Notes under the pieces: generated by a model
Told to the model about the DNA's origin: nothing
The model's input: the letters and a program-made list of their open reading frames with translations, nothing else
Databases searched by the model: none
Translations under genes and position numbers: made by a program
NCBI RefSeq assembly: GCF_039534125.1
Contig: NZ_BAAAUV010000007.1
Location: 367,115 to 431,114, forward strand
Direction: 5' to 3'
Length of the DNA stretch: 64,000 nt
From: Actinocorallia longicatena
GTDB lineage: Bacteria > Actinomycetota > Actinomycetes > Streptosporangiales > Streptosporangiaceae
Shown here: positions 22,563-31,164 of the stretch, piece by piece
Numbering within the stretch: the first letter of the stretch is position 1
Layout of the letters: every line of letters begins with the position of its first letter

Positions 22563-24617
22563 GTGTTCGAGCGGGTCAGGGCCAGGGCGGCGATCGACTA
22601 CGGCCTCACCGCGGCCGTCGGGGTGGCGCTGCCGCTGCTGCTGGGCGCCCTGACCGGCCATGTCGATCTCGGATCCTGGGGTTCGCTCGGCGCGTTCTTC
22701 CTGGCGAACTCGGCACCGGACGGGCCCTATGGGCTGCCCACCCGGCGCCTGTGGGCGACGCTCGGGGTCGTCGCCGTCTGCGTCGCCTGCGGGGCCGCGC
22801 TCGCCGGGAACCTGTGGCTGGCCGCGATCTTCGTCCCGCTGGCGGCGGCCCTGAGCGTCGCCGTGTCCTGGATCGGCTTCACGGCCCCGCTGGTGCTGGT
22901 CACGACCACGGTCCAGCCGCCCGGTGCGGACTTCGGGCTACAGGCCCTGTGCGAGATCGCCGGCGGCCTGTGGATGATCTGCCTGATGCTGCTGCCGTTC
23001 GAGCGGAGAATCCAGCGGCCGGTCAGGACGTCGGTGGCGGCGGTGGCCCGCGACCTCGCCGATCTGCTCGTCCCGGCGGGGACCCTCGAGGACGCCGACT
23101 GGGAGAACGCCCGGGCCGAGGCCGCCGAGACCTTCGCGGCCGCGCGGGAGGCCCAGGCGCTGAAACGCTCGGTCGAGGGCGCCGACCGGGGCGAACGGCT
23201 GATCGACGCGCTCGCCCGGGTCCTGCACGAGGTCGTGACGCTCCGTGCCCTGTCCTCCGACAAGGTGCTCTGGACGGTCTTCCCCGCCGGGCACCTGGCC
23301 GAGATCGACGAGGCGGTCGCCTACCAGGCGGCCCGGCTGCGGAGCCTCGCCGAGGCCATCGGGAACGGTCATCCGCTGCCCGAGGGCGACACCGGCCCCC
23401 TCGAACGTCTGGCCGCGCGGATCGAGCGCCCGCAGCAGGAGTGGGCGGACGAGGACACCGAGCATGTCGGGATCTTCGTGCTCCACCAGATCCGGCGGTC
23501 GCTGGCGCGGATCGGATCGACCGTGGACTCGGCGGCACGGCTGGCCGCCGAGCTGTCCTTCGAACGCGCCCCGCTCCGGCTCCCGCACCGTCCCCACCCT
23601 GTGGAGAAGGCCGGGGCCGCGCTCACCCACATGGCCGAACGGTCGCCCAAGTTCCGTTACGCCACCCGGCTCGCCGCGTCGACGGGCACCGGGATGGTCG
23701 CGCTCGCGGTGTTCCGGCCGGAGCACGGGCACTGGCTGCCGCTGTCGGCGATGCTCACCACCCGCGACACCTACGGCGAGACGGTCCACCGGGTGACGGG
23801 CCGCATCGGCGGGACGCTCGTCGGCGGCACCATCGCGGCGCTCCTGCTCCAGGCGGTCCACAGCAAGGTGCTGCTCGCGCTGGTGGTGTTCTGCTTCGCC
23901 CTGCCCGCGTACGCGTTCCGGCACGTGGGCTACGGCGTCTGGGTGGTCCTGATGACGCCGACCGTCATGACGGTCATCGACTTCTCGGCGCCGATCGGCT
24001 GGGACGTCGCGGTCAGCCGCATCCTGCTGAACGTCGCGGGGGCCCTGATCGGCCTGGCCGCCGGGCGGCTGCTGTGGCCGAGGGCGGGGGCGGCGCTCGT
24101 CCCCGAACGCATGGAACGTCTCCGGCACACCCACGCCGACCTGGTCCGCAGCATCGCGGCGAGACTCGACGGCAAGCCCGACGCCTTCGCCGCCGCCCAC
24201 ACCGCGGCCCGGCTCGCCGCGACGGACCTCGCCGCCGCCCGCACCCGGCTCGCGGCGGAGCCCGTGCCGGACACCGAGGAGATCGCCGCGCTCCGGTCCA
24301 CGCTGGCCTCGGCGCAGCGGATCCGCGACCATCTCCAGACCCTGCACCGGCTGATGCCGGAGGGCACGTTCGACCCGGGGCCGATCCCGGAGATCCTCGA
24401 CAAGGTCGCCGACGGCCTCGACGAGCGCACCGCACCGGAGGTCGCGCCGCTGCTGAAGGCCCTCGACGCCCATCTGGCCGATCTGGCACGGGCCCGCCGC
24501 GAGGAACTCCTCGCCGGAACCGCGCTCGACGAGCGGACGCCGCTGCGCCGCGCGCTCCTGCACGTGGCGGCGGTCCGGCACGCCCTGCGCGGCCTGTCCC
24601 GCGACACCCTCGGCTGA
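22563..24617 (+). CDS. FUSC family membrane protein (fusaric acid resistance/aromatic acid efflux-like)
   Basis: 684 residues. Two membrane blocks (about 15-140 and 365-500), each with several helices, are separated by a cytoplasmic helical region (about 145-360), and a third cytoplasmic region lies at the C-terminus (about 505-684). The second block contains LPLSAMLTTRDTYGETVHRVTGRIGGTLVGG, typical of FUSC_2 domains (YccS/YhfK/AaeB relatives). Proposed role is efflux of aromatic or other weak acids; the substrate cannot be inferred. GTG start 22563 gives MFERVRARAA. It is convergent with serB, 25 bases apart. Confidence 0.88.
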   Translation: MFERVRARAAIDYGLTAAVGVALPLLLGALTGHVDLGSWGSLGAFFLANSAPDGPYGLPTRRLWATLGVVAVCVACGAALAGNLWLAAIFVPLAAALSVAVSWIGFTAPLVLVTTTVQPPGADFGLQALCEIAGGLWMICLMLLPFERRIQRPVRTSVAAVARDLADLLVPAGTLEDADWENARAEAAETFAAAREAQALKRSVEGADRGERLIDALARVLHEVVTLRALSSDKVLWTVFPAGHLAEIDEAVAYQAARLRSLAEAIGNGHPLPEGDTGPLERLAARIERPQQEWADEDTEHVGIFVLHQIRRSLARIGSTVDSAARLAAELSFERAPLRLPHRPHPVEKAGAALTHMAERSPKFRYATRLAASTGTGMVALAVFRPEHGHWLPLSAMLTTRDTYGETVHRVTGRIGGTLVGGTIAALLLQAVHSKVLLALVVFCFALPAYAFRHVGYGVWVVLMTPTVMTVIDFSAPIGWDVAVSRILLNVAGALIGLAAGRLLWPRAGAALVPERMERLRHTHADLVRSIAARLDGKPDAFAAAHTAARLAATDLAAARTRLAAEPVPDTEEIAALRSTLASAQRIRDHLQTLHRLMPEGTFDPGPIPEILDKVADGLDERTAPEVAPLLKALDAHLADLARARREELLAGTALDERTPLRRALLHVAAVRHALRGLSRDTLG

Positions 24618-24642
24618 TCCGGGGACCGAGGCGGGGGACGGG

Positions 24643-25827
24643 TCAGGGAGTGGGGTCCTCGGCGTCGGCGGCCTCGATCTCGGCTCTGGAGATGCCGAGG
24701 AGGAACAGGATCGTGTCGAGGTAGGGGACGTTCACGGCCGTGTGGGCGGCCTGCCGGACCACCGGCTTGGCGTTGTAGGCGACCCCGAGCCCCGCCGCCT
24801 GGAGCATGTCGAGGTCGTTGGCGCCGTCGCCGATCGCGACGGTCTGCGACATGGGGATGTTGGCGGCGTTGGCGAAGCGGCGCAGGGCCGTGGCCTTGCC
24901 GGCGCGGTCGATGATCGGGCCGATGACGCGGCCCGTCAGCACGCCGTCCTTGATCTCCAGGGTGTTGGCGGCCGAGTAGTCGATGCCCAGGTCCTCGACG
25001 AGGGAGTCGGTGAGCTGGGTGAAGCCGCCGCTGACGATCGCGAACTTGTAGTCGAGGCGCTTGAGCGTGCGGACCAGGGTGCGGGCGCCGGAGGAGAGCT
25101 CGATTCTGGCCCTGACCTCGTCGATCGCGGACGCGTCGAGGCCCGCGAGGAGGGCGACGCGCTCGCGGAGCGAGCCCTCGAAGTCGAGTTCGCCGCGCAT
25201 GGCGGCCTCGGTGATCTCGGCGACCTTGTCGAGCTGGCCCGCGTGCTCGGCGAGGAGTTCGATGACCTCGCCCTGGATGAGGGTGGAGTCGACGTCCATG
25301 ACGATCAGTCGCTTGGCCTTGCGGTGCAGCCCGGCCTTCTGGACGGCCACGTCGACCTGGAGCTCCGTGGCCACGACGGCCAGCGCGGCCCGCAGCGACT
25401 TGGAGTCGGCGCCGGAGACGGCGAGCTCGATCGCGGTGACCGGGTAGCTGGCCAGCCGCTCGATCCGGTCGATGTTCGCGCCGTGTGCGGCGATCTTCCC
25501 CGCGACGCCCGCGAGTGCCGCGGGCATCAGCGGCCGTCCCAGCACGGTGACGTGCAGGCGGCCCTTCTTGTTCTTGGGGATCTTGCTGCCCCCGGTGGAC
25601 AGCTCGACGTCCATCTCGAGGTCGTCGGCGACCTTCTCCACCGCGTCGAGCAGCGCCTCGATGCCGGAACTGTAGGTGACGAGCACGCCCAGGACGAGAC
25701 GGCCTCTGATCACCACCTGTTCGACGTCCGAGACCTCGACGGGGAAGTCGGCGAGCGTGCCGAACAGCCGCGAGGTGACCCCGGGGCGATCGCGGCCGGT
25801 CAGCGTGATGAGCAGTGTCCGTTCCAT
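24643..25827 (-). CDS. serB: phosphoserine phosphatase SerB with ACT domains
   Basis: 394 residues. The N-terminus has two ACT-like domains (LLITLTGRDRPGVTSRLF; then GRLHVTVLGRPLMPAALAG) that probably bind serine as regulator, as in mycobacterial SerB2. The HAD catalytic domain begins at about 185 with VMDVDSTLIQGEVIE (DxDxT nucleophile) and ends with AIGDGANDLDML. The reaction is hydrolysis of L-phosphoserine to serine, the last step of serine synthesis. ATG 25827 (MERTLLITL) is chosen; a frame open to 25914 adds 29 unrelated residues. No strong ribosome site is seen, so a leaderless transcript is possible. Confidence 0.94.
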   Translation of the reverse strand: MERTLLITLTGRDRPGVTSRLFGTLADFPVEVSDVEQVVIRGRLVLGVLVTYSSGIEALLDAVEKVADDLEMDVELSTGGSKIPKNKKGRLHVTVLGRPLMPAALAGVAGKIAAHGANIDRIERLASYPVTAIELAVSGADSKSLRAALAVVATELQVDVAVQKAGLHRKAKRLIVMDVDSTLIQGEVIELLAEHAGQLDKVAEITEAAMRGELDFEGSLRERVALLAGLDASAIDEVRARIELSSGARTLVRTLKRLDYKFAIVSGGFTQLTDSLVEDLGIDYSAANTLEIKDGVLTGRVIGPIIDRAGKATALRRFANAANIPMSQTVAIGDGANDLDMLQAAGLGVAYNAKPVVRQAAHTAVNVPYLDTILFLLGISRAEIEAADAEDPTP

Positions 25828-25975
25828 GCTGGTGCACACGCTACCGGCAGCGGTCGCGATCCATGCCCCCGCGTCCAGCATGTGGACGGATTCCGATTTG
25901 CTCCTGTATGTCATATTTTGACGTGTTCTTTACGTGGGACCTTCGGGTTCGGCGCACCCCCTGAAAGGCGAAACG

Positions 25976-27220
25976 TTGATCCTCCGCATCGCCACGGCCG
26001 GAGTGGCCGTCGCCGCCCTGCTGGCCGCCCCGGCCCCGGCGCAGGCCGCTCCGCCCGCGTTCAAGGTGGTCAAGACCACCGGAATCCGCGGGGGCGACTA
26101 CCTGACCCGGATCGTGGCCCCGACGCGGACCTCGGCCTTCGCCTTCGGCTACCGCGACAGCGGCCAGCGGCCGGTCGTCTTCCGTTACGACGGCAGGACC
26201 TGGCACCGGGCGGCGCTTCCGAAGGCGATGGGCGCCGAGTTCTCCTCCGTGAGCGCCTCCTCGGCGAAGGACCTGTGGGCGGCCCAGCCGGGCAACACCT
26301 CCATCGCCGAGGCTTACAACCCGTTCAAGGATCTGTTCGACTCCGACGCCGAATGCCCGCAATGGACCGAGCGTGCGCGCCTCCCCCTGCTCAAGGCGGC
26401 CCGCGCGGCGAGGGCGGCCGGACGCGCCACCGAGCGGCCGTCCCGGCTGCTGCGCTGGAACGGCACCAAGTGGACGATCGGCGCCACCTTCAAGTCGGCC
26501 GCGATCGGCGACGTCGTGACCCGCGGCCCCAAGGACGTCTGGGCGTTCGGCCTCGACCGCATGGGCCCCGCCTCCTGGCACTTCAACGGGAAGAAGTGGC
26601 GCCGCATCGCCACCGGATCCCTGATCGGCAGCGTCACCAGGGGGCCCGGCAGGACGCTCTGGGCGCTCTCCTACGGCCGCACCGGAATGAAGGTCGTCCG
26701 GTTCGACGGCCACCGCTGGCAGGACCGGACGCCCCGCTCCATTCCGCCGATGACGATCCCCACCAAGGACAAATCCGGCACCTACACCTTCTTCAGCGCC
26801 CCCCTGGCCTCCGCCGGACGGGCCTACCTCACGGCCATGACCTTCACGGGCAAGGCGTGTGACGAGGGCAAGCTCACGACCAGGACCTTCACCGGGACAG
26901 GCCGCACCTGGCGCGTTCTGACGCCACCGAAGAAGTTCGACGCCTTCGAGGGGTTCCTGCTCGGCGGTGGTACCGGCGACGGCAAGGGCGGCTTCTACAG
27001 CCTGGGCACCATCTTCACCGAGGACAAGGGGCGCCAGACCAGCCTCCTCCACCTGACCTCGAAGGGCACGTGGAGCAGCCGGGTCATCTACTCGGGGACC
27101 GATCGTCGCGAGTACAACACGCTCGCCCCCGTCCCCGGCACCTCCTCCCTCTGGGCGGCCGGGTCGGTCGAAGGAACCTGGGACGTCGACGGCTTCATCG
27201 CACGGAAGGGCGGCAAGTGA
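25976..27220 (+). CDS. secreted Trp-Asp-Gly repeat protein, paralogue 1 of 4 (beta-propeller-like)
   Basis: 414 residues. Signal peptide LILRIATAGVAVAALLAAPAPAQA, then repeated units of about 45 residues of the form W-A-x-G ... RWNGTKW / RYDGRTW / RFDGHRW, suggesting blades of a beta-propeller. It ends with VPGTSSLWAAGSVEG. TTG 25976 is chosen because its codons match the start of paralogue 2 and GAAAGGCG lies six bases upstream; the frame opens at 25934. Two cysteines (ECPQW, KACDEG) may form a disulphide. Function unknown; secretion and carbohydrate or ligand binding are guesses. It overlaps paralogue 2 by four bases. Confidence 0.75.
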   Translation: MILRIATAGVAVAALLAAPAPAQAAPPAFKVVKTTGIRGGDYLTRIVAPTRTSAFAFGYRDSGQRPVVFRYDGRTWHRAALPKAMGAEFSSVSASSAKDLWAAQPGNTSIAEAYNPFKDLFDSDAECPQWTERARLPLLKAARAARAAGRATERPSRLLRWNGTKWTIGATFKSAAIGDVVTRGPKDVWAFGLDRMGPASWHFNGKKWRRIATGSLIGSVTRGPGRTLWALSYGRTGMKVVRFDGHRWQDRTPRSIPPMTIPTKDKSGTYTFFSAPLASAGRAYLTAMTFTGKACDEGKLTTRTFTGTGRTWRVLTPPKKFDAFEGFLLGGGTGDGKGGFYSLGTIFTEDKGRQTSLLHLTSKGTWSSRVIYSGTDRREYNTLAPVPGTSSLWAAGSVEGTWDVDGFIARKGGK

Positions 27221-28479
27221 TCCTCCGCATCGCCACCGCGGGCGCGGTCACCGCGGCCCTGCTGGTCCCCGCGGCCGCCCACGCGGCCGGATCCCCCTGG
27301 AAGACCGTCGCCTCGACGAAGATGGCGGGCAGCGAGCAGTTCACCGACATCGCGGTGGCGGGGAAGAACGCCGCCTGGTTGTTCGGCACCCGCGCCGGTA
27401 CCCAGAAGGGCGAACGCCTCGCCTACCACTGGAACGGCCGTAAGTGGGCCAGGGCCGCGCTGCCCCGGGGCCTGCGCTCCATCAGCGCCCGCGGGGTCGG
27501 CTATGGGTTCAGGGAGCCCACGCTCAGCGCCTCCTCGGCGCGGAACGCCTGGAGCTACATCCCGGGCGACTATTCCTACAACGAGGACGACGGTTCCGGC
27601 GAGATCTGCCCCGAGACCGGCTACAGCAGGCGGCGAGCCCACGTCCCCCGGCTCCGCAAGGCCGCCCCTGACGCTCTGACGATCAAGAAAGCCGCCCGCG
27701 TCCTGCGCTGGGAAGGCACGAAGTGGGTCGTCGCCCGCGTGCTCAAGGACGTCGTTCCGGAGGCCATCGTGGCCCGCGGCACCAAGGAGACCCTGGTCTT
27801 CGGCCAGAGTGCCCGCACCGGCGCCCAGGTCGTGCTCCGCTTCGACGGAAAGCGCTGGCGCACCGCGAAGCTGCCATTCTACGTCACCGCCGCGAAGCTC
27901 TCCGGCGGGAAGGTCTTCGTGGCCGGCTACGACGCGAAGACCTTCGGTGCGGCCGTCCTGCGCTGGGACGGCCGCCGCTGGAAGGACCTCGGCCTCGCCC
28001 AGGCCCTGCCCAGGGAGACCGTCGCGACGAAGGACCAGCCCGGAACGTCCAGCTACGTCACCGACTTCTCGGTCGAGGGCGCCAAGGTCACCGTCAGCGG
28101 TGCGACTTACCGCGAAACGCTCTGCCAGCAGAATGCGCCGAGTCCGGTGCCCTTCCTGCTGGCCGGGAACGGCACGTGGCGTCACCTCACCCTCGATGGC
28201 CTCGGCTCCATGCGGATCTCCGGCCAGACCGGCGACGGAAGGGGCGGCCTCTACGCGGTCGCCGACAACTTCAGCGTCATGCCCGAGGACTTCGCGAACT
28301 GGGAGCCCCGCACGGACCTGTTCCACCGGACGGCGACCGGCCGCTGGAAGCGCGAGTCCCTGCCCCGCGGCGTCGAGTACGCCGCACTCCCGGCCCGCGT
28401 CCCCGGCACCCGCTCGATCTGGCTCACCGGCGTCCGCGACTCCGTCGACGTCGACGCCGTCGTCCTCCGCCGCGGCTGA
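27217..28479 (+). CDS. secreted Trp-Asp-Gly repeat protein, paralogue 2 of 4
   Basis: 420 residues. GTG 27217 overlaps the previous stop (GTGA), giving VILRIATAGAVTAALL, a signal peptide almost identical to that of paralogue 1 and therefore a recent duplication. Repeats include YHWNGRKWARAALP, LRWEGTKW, LRFDGKRWRTAKLP and LRWDGRRWKDLGL. The terminal unit is VPGTRSIWLTGV. As in paralogue 1, a cysteine-bearing insert (GEICPETGYSRRR) sits in the second repeat. Probably cell-surface or secreted; function unknown. Confidence 0.75.
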   Translation: MILRIATAGAVTAALLVPAAAHAAGSPWKTVASTKMAGSEQFTDIAVAGKNAAWLFGTRAGTQKGERLAYHWNGRKWARAALPRGLRSISARGVGYGFREPTLSASSARNAWSYIPGDYSYNEDDGSGEICPETGYSRRRAHVPRLRKAAPDALTIKKAARVLRWEGTKWVVARVLKDVVPEAIVARGTKETLVFGQSARTGAQVVLRFDGKRWRTAKLPFYVTAAKLSGGKVFVAGYDAKTFGAAVLRWDGRRWKDLGLAQALPRETVATKDQPGTSSYVTDFSVEGAKVTVSGATYRETLCQQNAPSPVPFLLAGNGTWRHLTLDGLGSMRISGQTGDGRGGLYAVADNFSVMPEDFANWEPRTDLFHRTATGRWKRESLPRGVEYAALPARVPGTRSIWLTGVRDSVDVDAVVLRRG

Positions 28480-28512
28480 CCTCTCCTTCGCGACCGGCAA
28501 GGTTCCCCGAAC

Positions 28513-29574
28513 ATGCGCGTCCTCCTGGCCCTGAGCCTGCTCGCCCCCGCCCCGGCGGCCGACTGGCGGCCGTCCCTGAGGCTCGACCACGGCCGCTTCG
28601 TGCTCAGGGAGCTCGAGGCGACCGGTCCGAAGGACGCCTGGGCCTTCGGCACGACCCCGCAGGGCATTCCGGCCGCCCGCCGCTGGAACGGCCGGACCTG
28701 GAAGAAGGCCGTCCTGCCGGGGGCGGTCTTCGGATCGATCACCTCGGTGGACAGCTCGTCGCCGCGGAACGTCTGGGCGTTCGGCGGCGACGCGATGCGC
28801 TTCGACGGCCACCGCTGGAAGATCGTCAAGAGGTTCGGCAAGGCCACCGGGATGAGCTCGCGGGTCTTCGGGCCGAAGAACGTCTGGGTGGTCCTGGCCG
28901 GTGACCGGGGCCGGGACCGTCTCGCACACTACGACGGCCGCCGCTGGAAGACCGTGAGGACGGGCCTGGACGGCGTCCGGATCGGCGGCACCTCCTCCAC
29001 GGACCTGTGGGCGATCGGCGACGCCGGCGCGAAGCCGGTGCTCCGGCACCGGACGTCCAAGGGCTGGTCCACCGTGCGTCCCGGCGCGATGCCCCGTCAG
29101 ATCCCCCGCAAGGAGGTCGCGGGAAGCGTCTCCCAGGACGTCCGGCTGACCGGCCTCACCGTCGTGAGCCGGAAGAACGTGTGGGTGACCGGCGAGATCT
29201 GGCGGGACGTCGTCAGCGGAGACCCGGTCAGCGACCCGACCGACGAGATCCTGCCGTTCGCCCTGCACTGGAACGGCAGGCGCTGGAGCCGGGTCACCCT
29301 GCCGGAGACCAGGAACGGCGAGGCCGGACCGCTGGCGCCCGACGGCCGCGGCGGCTACTGGTGGTCGAGCTCCGACGACGCCTACGACGTGTACGGCCCG
29401 GGCAGGGCCCGCCTCTTCCACTGGACGGGGAAGGACGGCTGGCGTGAGCGCCCGGCCCCCGGCGGCCAGATGATCCTCGCCTTCGAGCGGATCCCCGGTA
29501 CCCGCGGCCTGTGGGCTCAGGGCCTGTCCTACGTGACGGCGGCGCAGACCATCTTCCGCTCGGGGGCCCAATGA
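28513..29574 (+). CDS. secreted Trp-Asp-Gly repeat protein, paralogue 3 of 4
   Basis: 353 residues. A short N-terminal hydrophobic segment (MRVLLALSLLAPAPAA) looks like a minimal signal peptide. Repeats include RRWNGRTWKKAVLP, MRFDGHRWKIVKRF, AHYDGRRWKTVRTG and LHWNGRRWSRVTLP, each preceded by an N/D-x-W-x-F/V-G strand (NVWAFGGDAM, NVWVVLAGD, DLWAIGDAG). The C-terminus has IPGTRGLWAQG. It lacks the cysteine-bearing insert of paralogues 1 and 2. ATG 28513 is 33 bases after the preceding stop. Confidence 0.75.
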   Translation: MRVLLALSLLAPAPAADWRPSLRLDHGRFVLRELEATGPKDAWAFGTTPQGIPAARRWNGRTWKKAVLPGAVFGSITSVDSSSPRNVWAFGGDAMRFDGHRWKIVKRFGKATGMSSRVFGPKNVWVVLAGDRGRDRLAHYDGRRWKTVRTGLDGVRIGGTSSTDLWAIGDAGAKPVLRHRTSKGWSTVRPGAMPRQIPRKEVAGSVSQDVRLTGLTVVSRKNVWVTGEIWRDVVSGDPVSDPTDEILPFALHWNGRRWSRVTLPETRNGEAGPLAPDGRGGYWWSSSDDAYDVYGPGRARLFHWTGKDGWRERPAPGGQMILAFERIPGTRGLWAQGLSYVTAAQTIFRSGAQ

Positions 29575-29631
29575 CGATCTTCGAGGCGGTTCCGGTTCCC
29601 GGGTCCGTCCGTTTCTGAGAGGGTCTTTGCG

Positions 29632-30669
29632 ATGAAGCCCGTACTTCCCGTCGCGGTCGCCGCGGCACTGCTGCCCGTCGTTCCCGTTCATGCCGCCGCT
29701 CCGCGGAACCCCTTCGTGATCGTCAAACGGACTCCGGGCACGCCCGGTGCGGTCGTTCTGACCGGGAAGAAGTCCGGCTTCTCGTTCTGGGTGAGCGGTC
29801 AGGGCAAGGCAAGGAAGGTCACCGCGTACCGGTACGACGGGAAGGCGTGGAAGGCGTCGCGGCTGCCCGCGGGGCTGTCGGGGTACGACCCGGCGGTCGG
29901 CGCGGCCGCGTCCGGCGCCTCCAGCGTGTGGGCGGTGATCACGGCGGGGAGCAAGCGGTCGTCGACCCTGATCCGGTGGGACGGCCGCCGCTGGCGGATC
30001 GTCAAGCGGTTCCCCGGCGAGAGCCTGACCGGAGTGGCCGTGCTGAGCCGCCGGAACGTCTGGGTGTTCGGCGACGCGGGCGAGAAGTCGGTCGCCCGCC
30101 ACTTCGACGGGCGGAAATGGACCCGCCGGACCCTGCCGGACCTGGACCTCGACGGCGTCCACCAGGGCGCGGGCCGGATCTGGGCGATCTCGGCCCGCAA
30201 GCGCCAGGTGGTCCGCTGGACGGGGAAGGCGTGGAAGCCGGTGGCCCTGCCCAAGGGCTCGGGCGAGGCCATGACCCTGGCCGTCACGGGCGGCCGGGTC
30301 ACCCTCGGCACGATGACGGTCGACACCTCGGGCGCCGAGCCCAAGCTCGCCTCCCACCTGCTCACCTGGGACGGGAGGGCCTGGCGGAAGGAGCCGGGCT
30401 CACCGCTGGTGGAGAAGCTCTGGCTGCGCGCCGCCGTCCCGGCCCGCGACGGCGGCCTGTGGGTCCTCGGCTACGACTTCGACGACGAGTCGCAGCACCT
30501 GCTGCGCCGCGCCCCCGACGGCCGCTGGAGCCGTCAGGCCCTCGGCACCGCCGACAACCCCTACACCTACTACACGCTCACCCGCGTGCCCGGAACGTCC
30601 CGGCTGGTGACCGTCGCGGACCGCTGGGACGGGGAGAAGAACACCGGCGCGATCCTGATGACCCGCTGA
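29632..30669 (+). CDS. secreted Trp-Asp-Gly repeat protein, paralogue 4 of 4
   Basis: 345 residues with signal peptide MKPVLPVAVAAALLPVVPVHA. Repeats include YRYDGKAWKASRLP, IRWDGRRWRIVKRF, RHFDGRKWTRRTLP, VRWTGKAWKPVALP and LTWDGRAWRKEPG; the last unit reads VPGTSRLVTVAD. Paralogues 3 and 4 share the RW(K/R)IVKRF block. An independent ribosome site (GAGAGGG) precedes ATG 29632. It ends the array and converges on the MarR gene 12 bases away. Confidence 0.75.
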   Translation: MKPVLPVAVAAALLPVVPVHAAAPRNPFVIVKRTPGTPGAVVLTGKKSGFSFWVSGQGKARKVTAYRYDGKAWKASRLPAGLSGYDPAVGAAASGASSVWAVITAGSKRSSTLIRWDGRRWRIVKRFPGESLTGVAVLSRRNVWVFGDAGEKSVARHFDGRKWTRRTLPDLDLDGVHQGAGRIWAISARKRQVVRWTGKAWKPVALPKGSGEAMTLAVTGGRVTLGTMTVDTSGAEPKLASHLLTWDGRAWRKEPGSPLVEKLWLRAAVPARDGGLWVLGYDFDDESQHLLRRAPDGRWSRQALGTADNPYTYYTLTRVPGTSRLVTVADRWDGEKNTGAILMTR

Positions 30670-30681
30670 CGCCCGGACGCC

Positions 30682-31101
30682 TCACTCCTCGGTCCTGAGC
30701 AGCGCCGAGAGCCGTTCGAGCAGGGCCATGGCCTCCTCGGGATCGGTCGTGGCCGCGGCCAGCGCCGGTTCGAGCGGCGCCTCGCGGACGACCTTCGCAC
30801 GCGGCGGCAGGTCCGGGTTCGGGTGCAGGAGCGTCCGGCGCCGGTCGGCCGGATCGGGCGCCGCCAGGACGGTCTCCACCGATCGGAGGCGGGCCACGCA
30901 GTTGGAGATGTGGCTCTGCACGATGCCGGTCCGCCGGGCGATCTCGGTGACGGTCGTGCCGGGATGCTCGCGGATGTCGGCGGCGACGACCAGGACCGTC
31001 TGCGTGCTCGTCGGATGGTCCCCGACGCCGTCGCTCGGGATGGCGGCCTCGGCGATCTTCTGGATCCGCCGCCCCAGCAGGAAGAGTTCGGAGGCGTTCA
31101 C
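30682..31101 (-). CDS. MarR-family transcriptional regulator
   Basis: 139 residues with the MarR winged helix: TQTVLVVAADIREHPGTTVTEIARRTGIVQSHISNCVARL (about 34-73, recognition helix QSHISNCVARL) and the wing DPADRRRTLLHPNPD. GTG start at 31101. It is divergent from an MFS exporter across 63 bases holding a nested palindrome (31113-31145), so autorepression and repression of the exporter, relieved by a small molecule, is the likely scheme. Confidence 0.88.
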   Translation of the reverse strand: MNASELFLLGRRIQKIAEAAIPSDGVGDHPTSTQTVLVVAADIREHPGTTVTEIARRTGIVQSHISNCVARLRSVETVLAAPDPADRRRTLLHPNPDLPPRAKVVREAPLEPALAAATTDPEEAMALLERLSALLRTEE

Positions 31102-31112
31102 GAGAGGCAGAT

Positions 31113-31145
31113 TACATCAACAACAGATGCATCTCTCTTGATGTA
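31113..31145. promoter_or_regulatory. nested palindromic operator between marR-type gene and MFS gene
   Basis: TACATCAA (31113-31120) and TTGATGTA (31138-31145) are perfect inverted repeats; the palindrome AGATGCATCT (31125-31134) lies at their centre. Two further ATGTAT copies follow towards the MFS start. The size and position suit a MarR dimer site. Confidence 0.7.
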
Positions 31146-31164
31146 TCTGTGAAGATGTATTACT

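Noticed and set aside
27088..30357. A 1089-codon minus-strand open frame
   Set aside because: Antisense shadow of the four Trp-Asp-Gly repeat genes, which have signal peptides, ribosome sites and repeated motifs.
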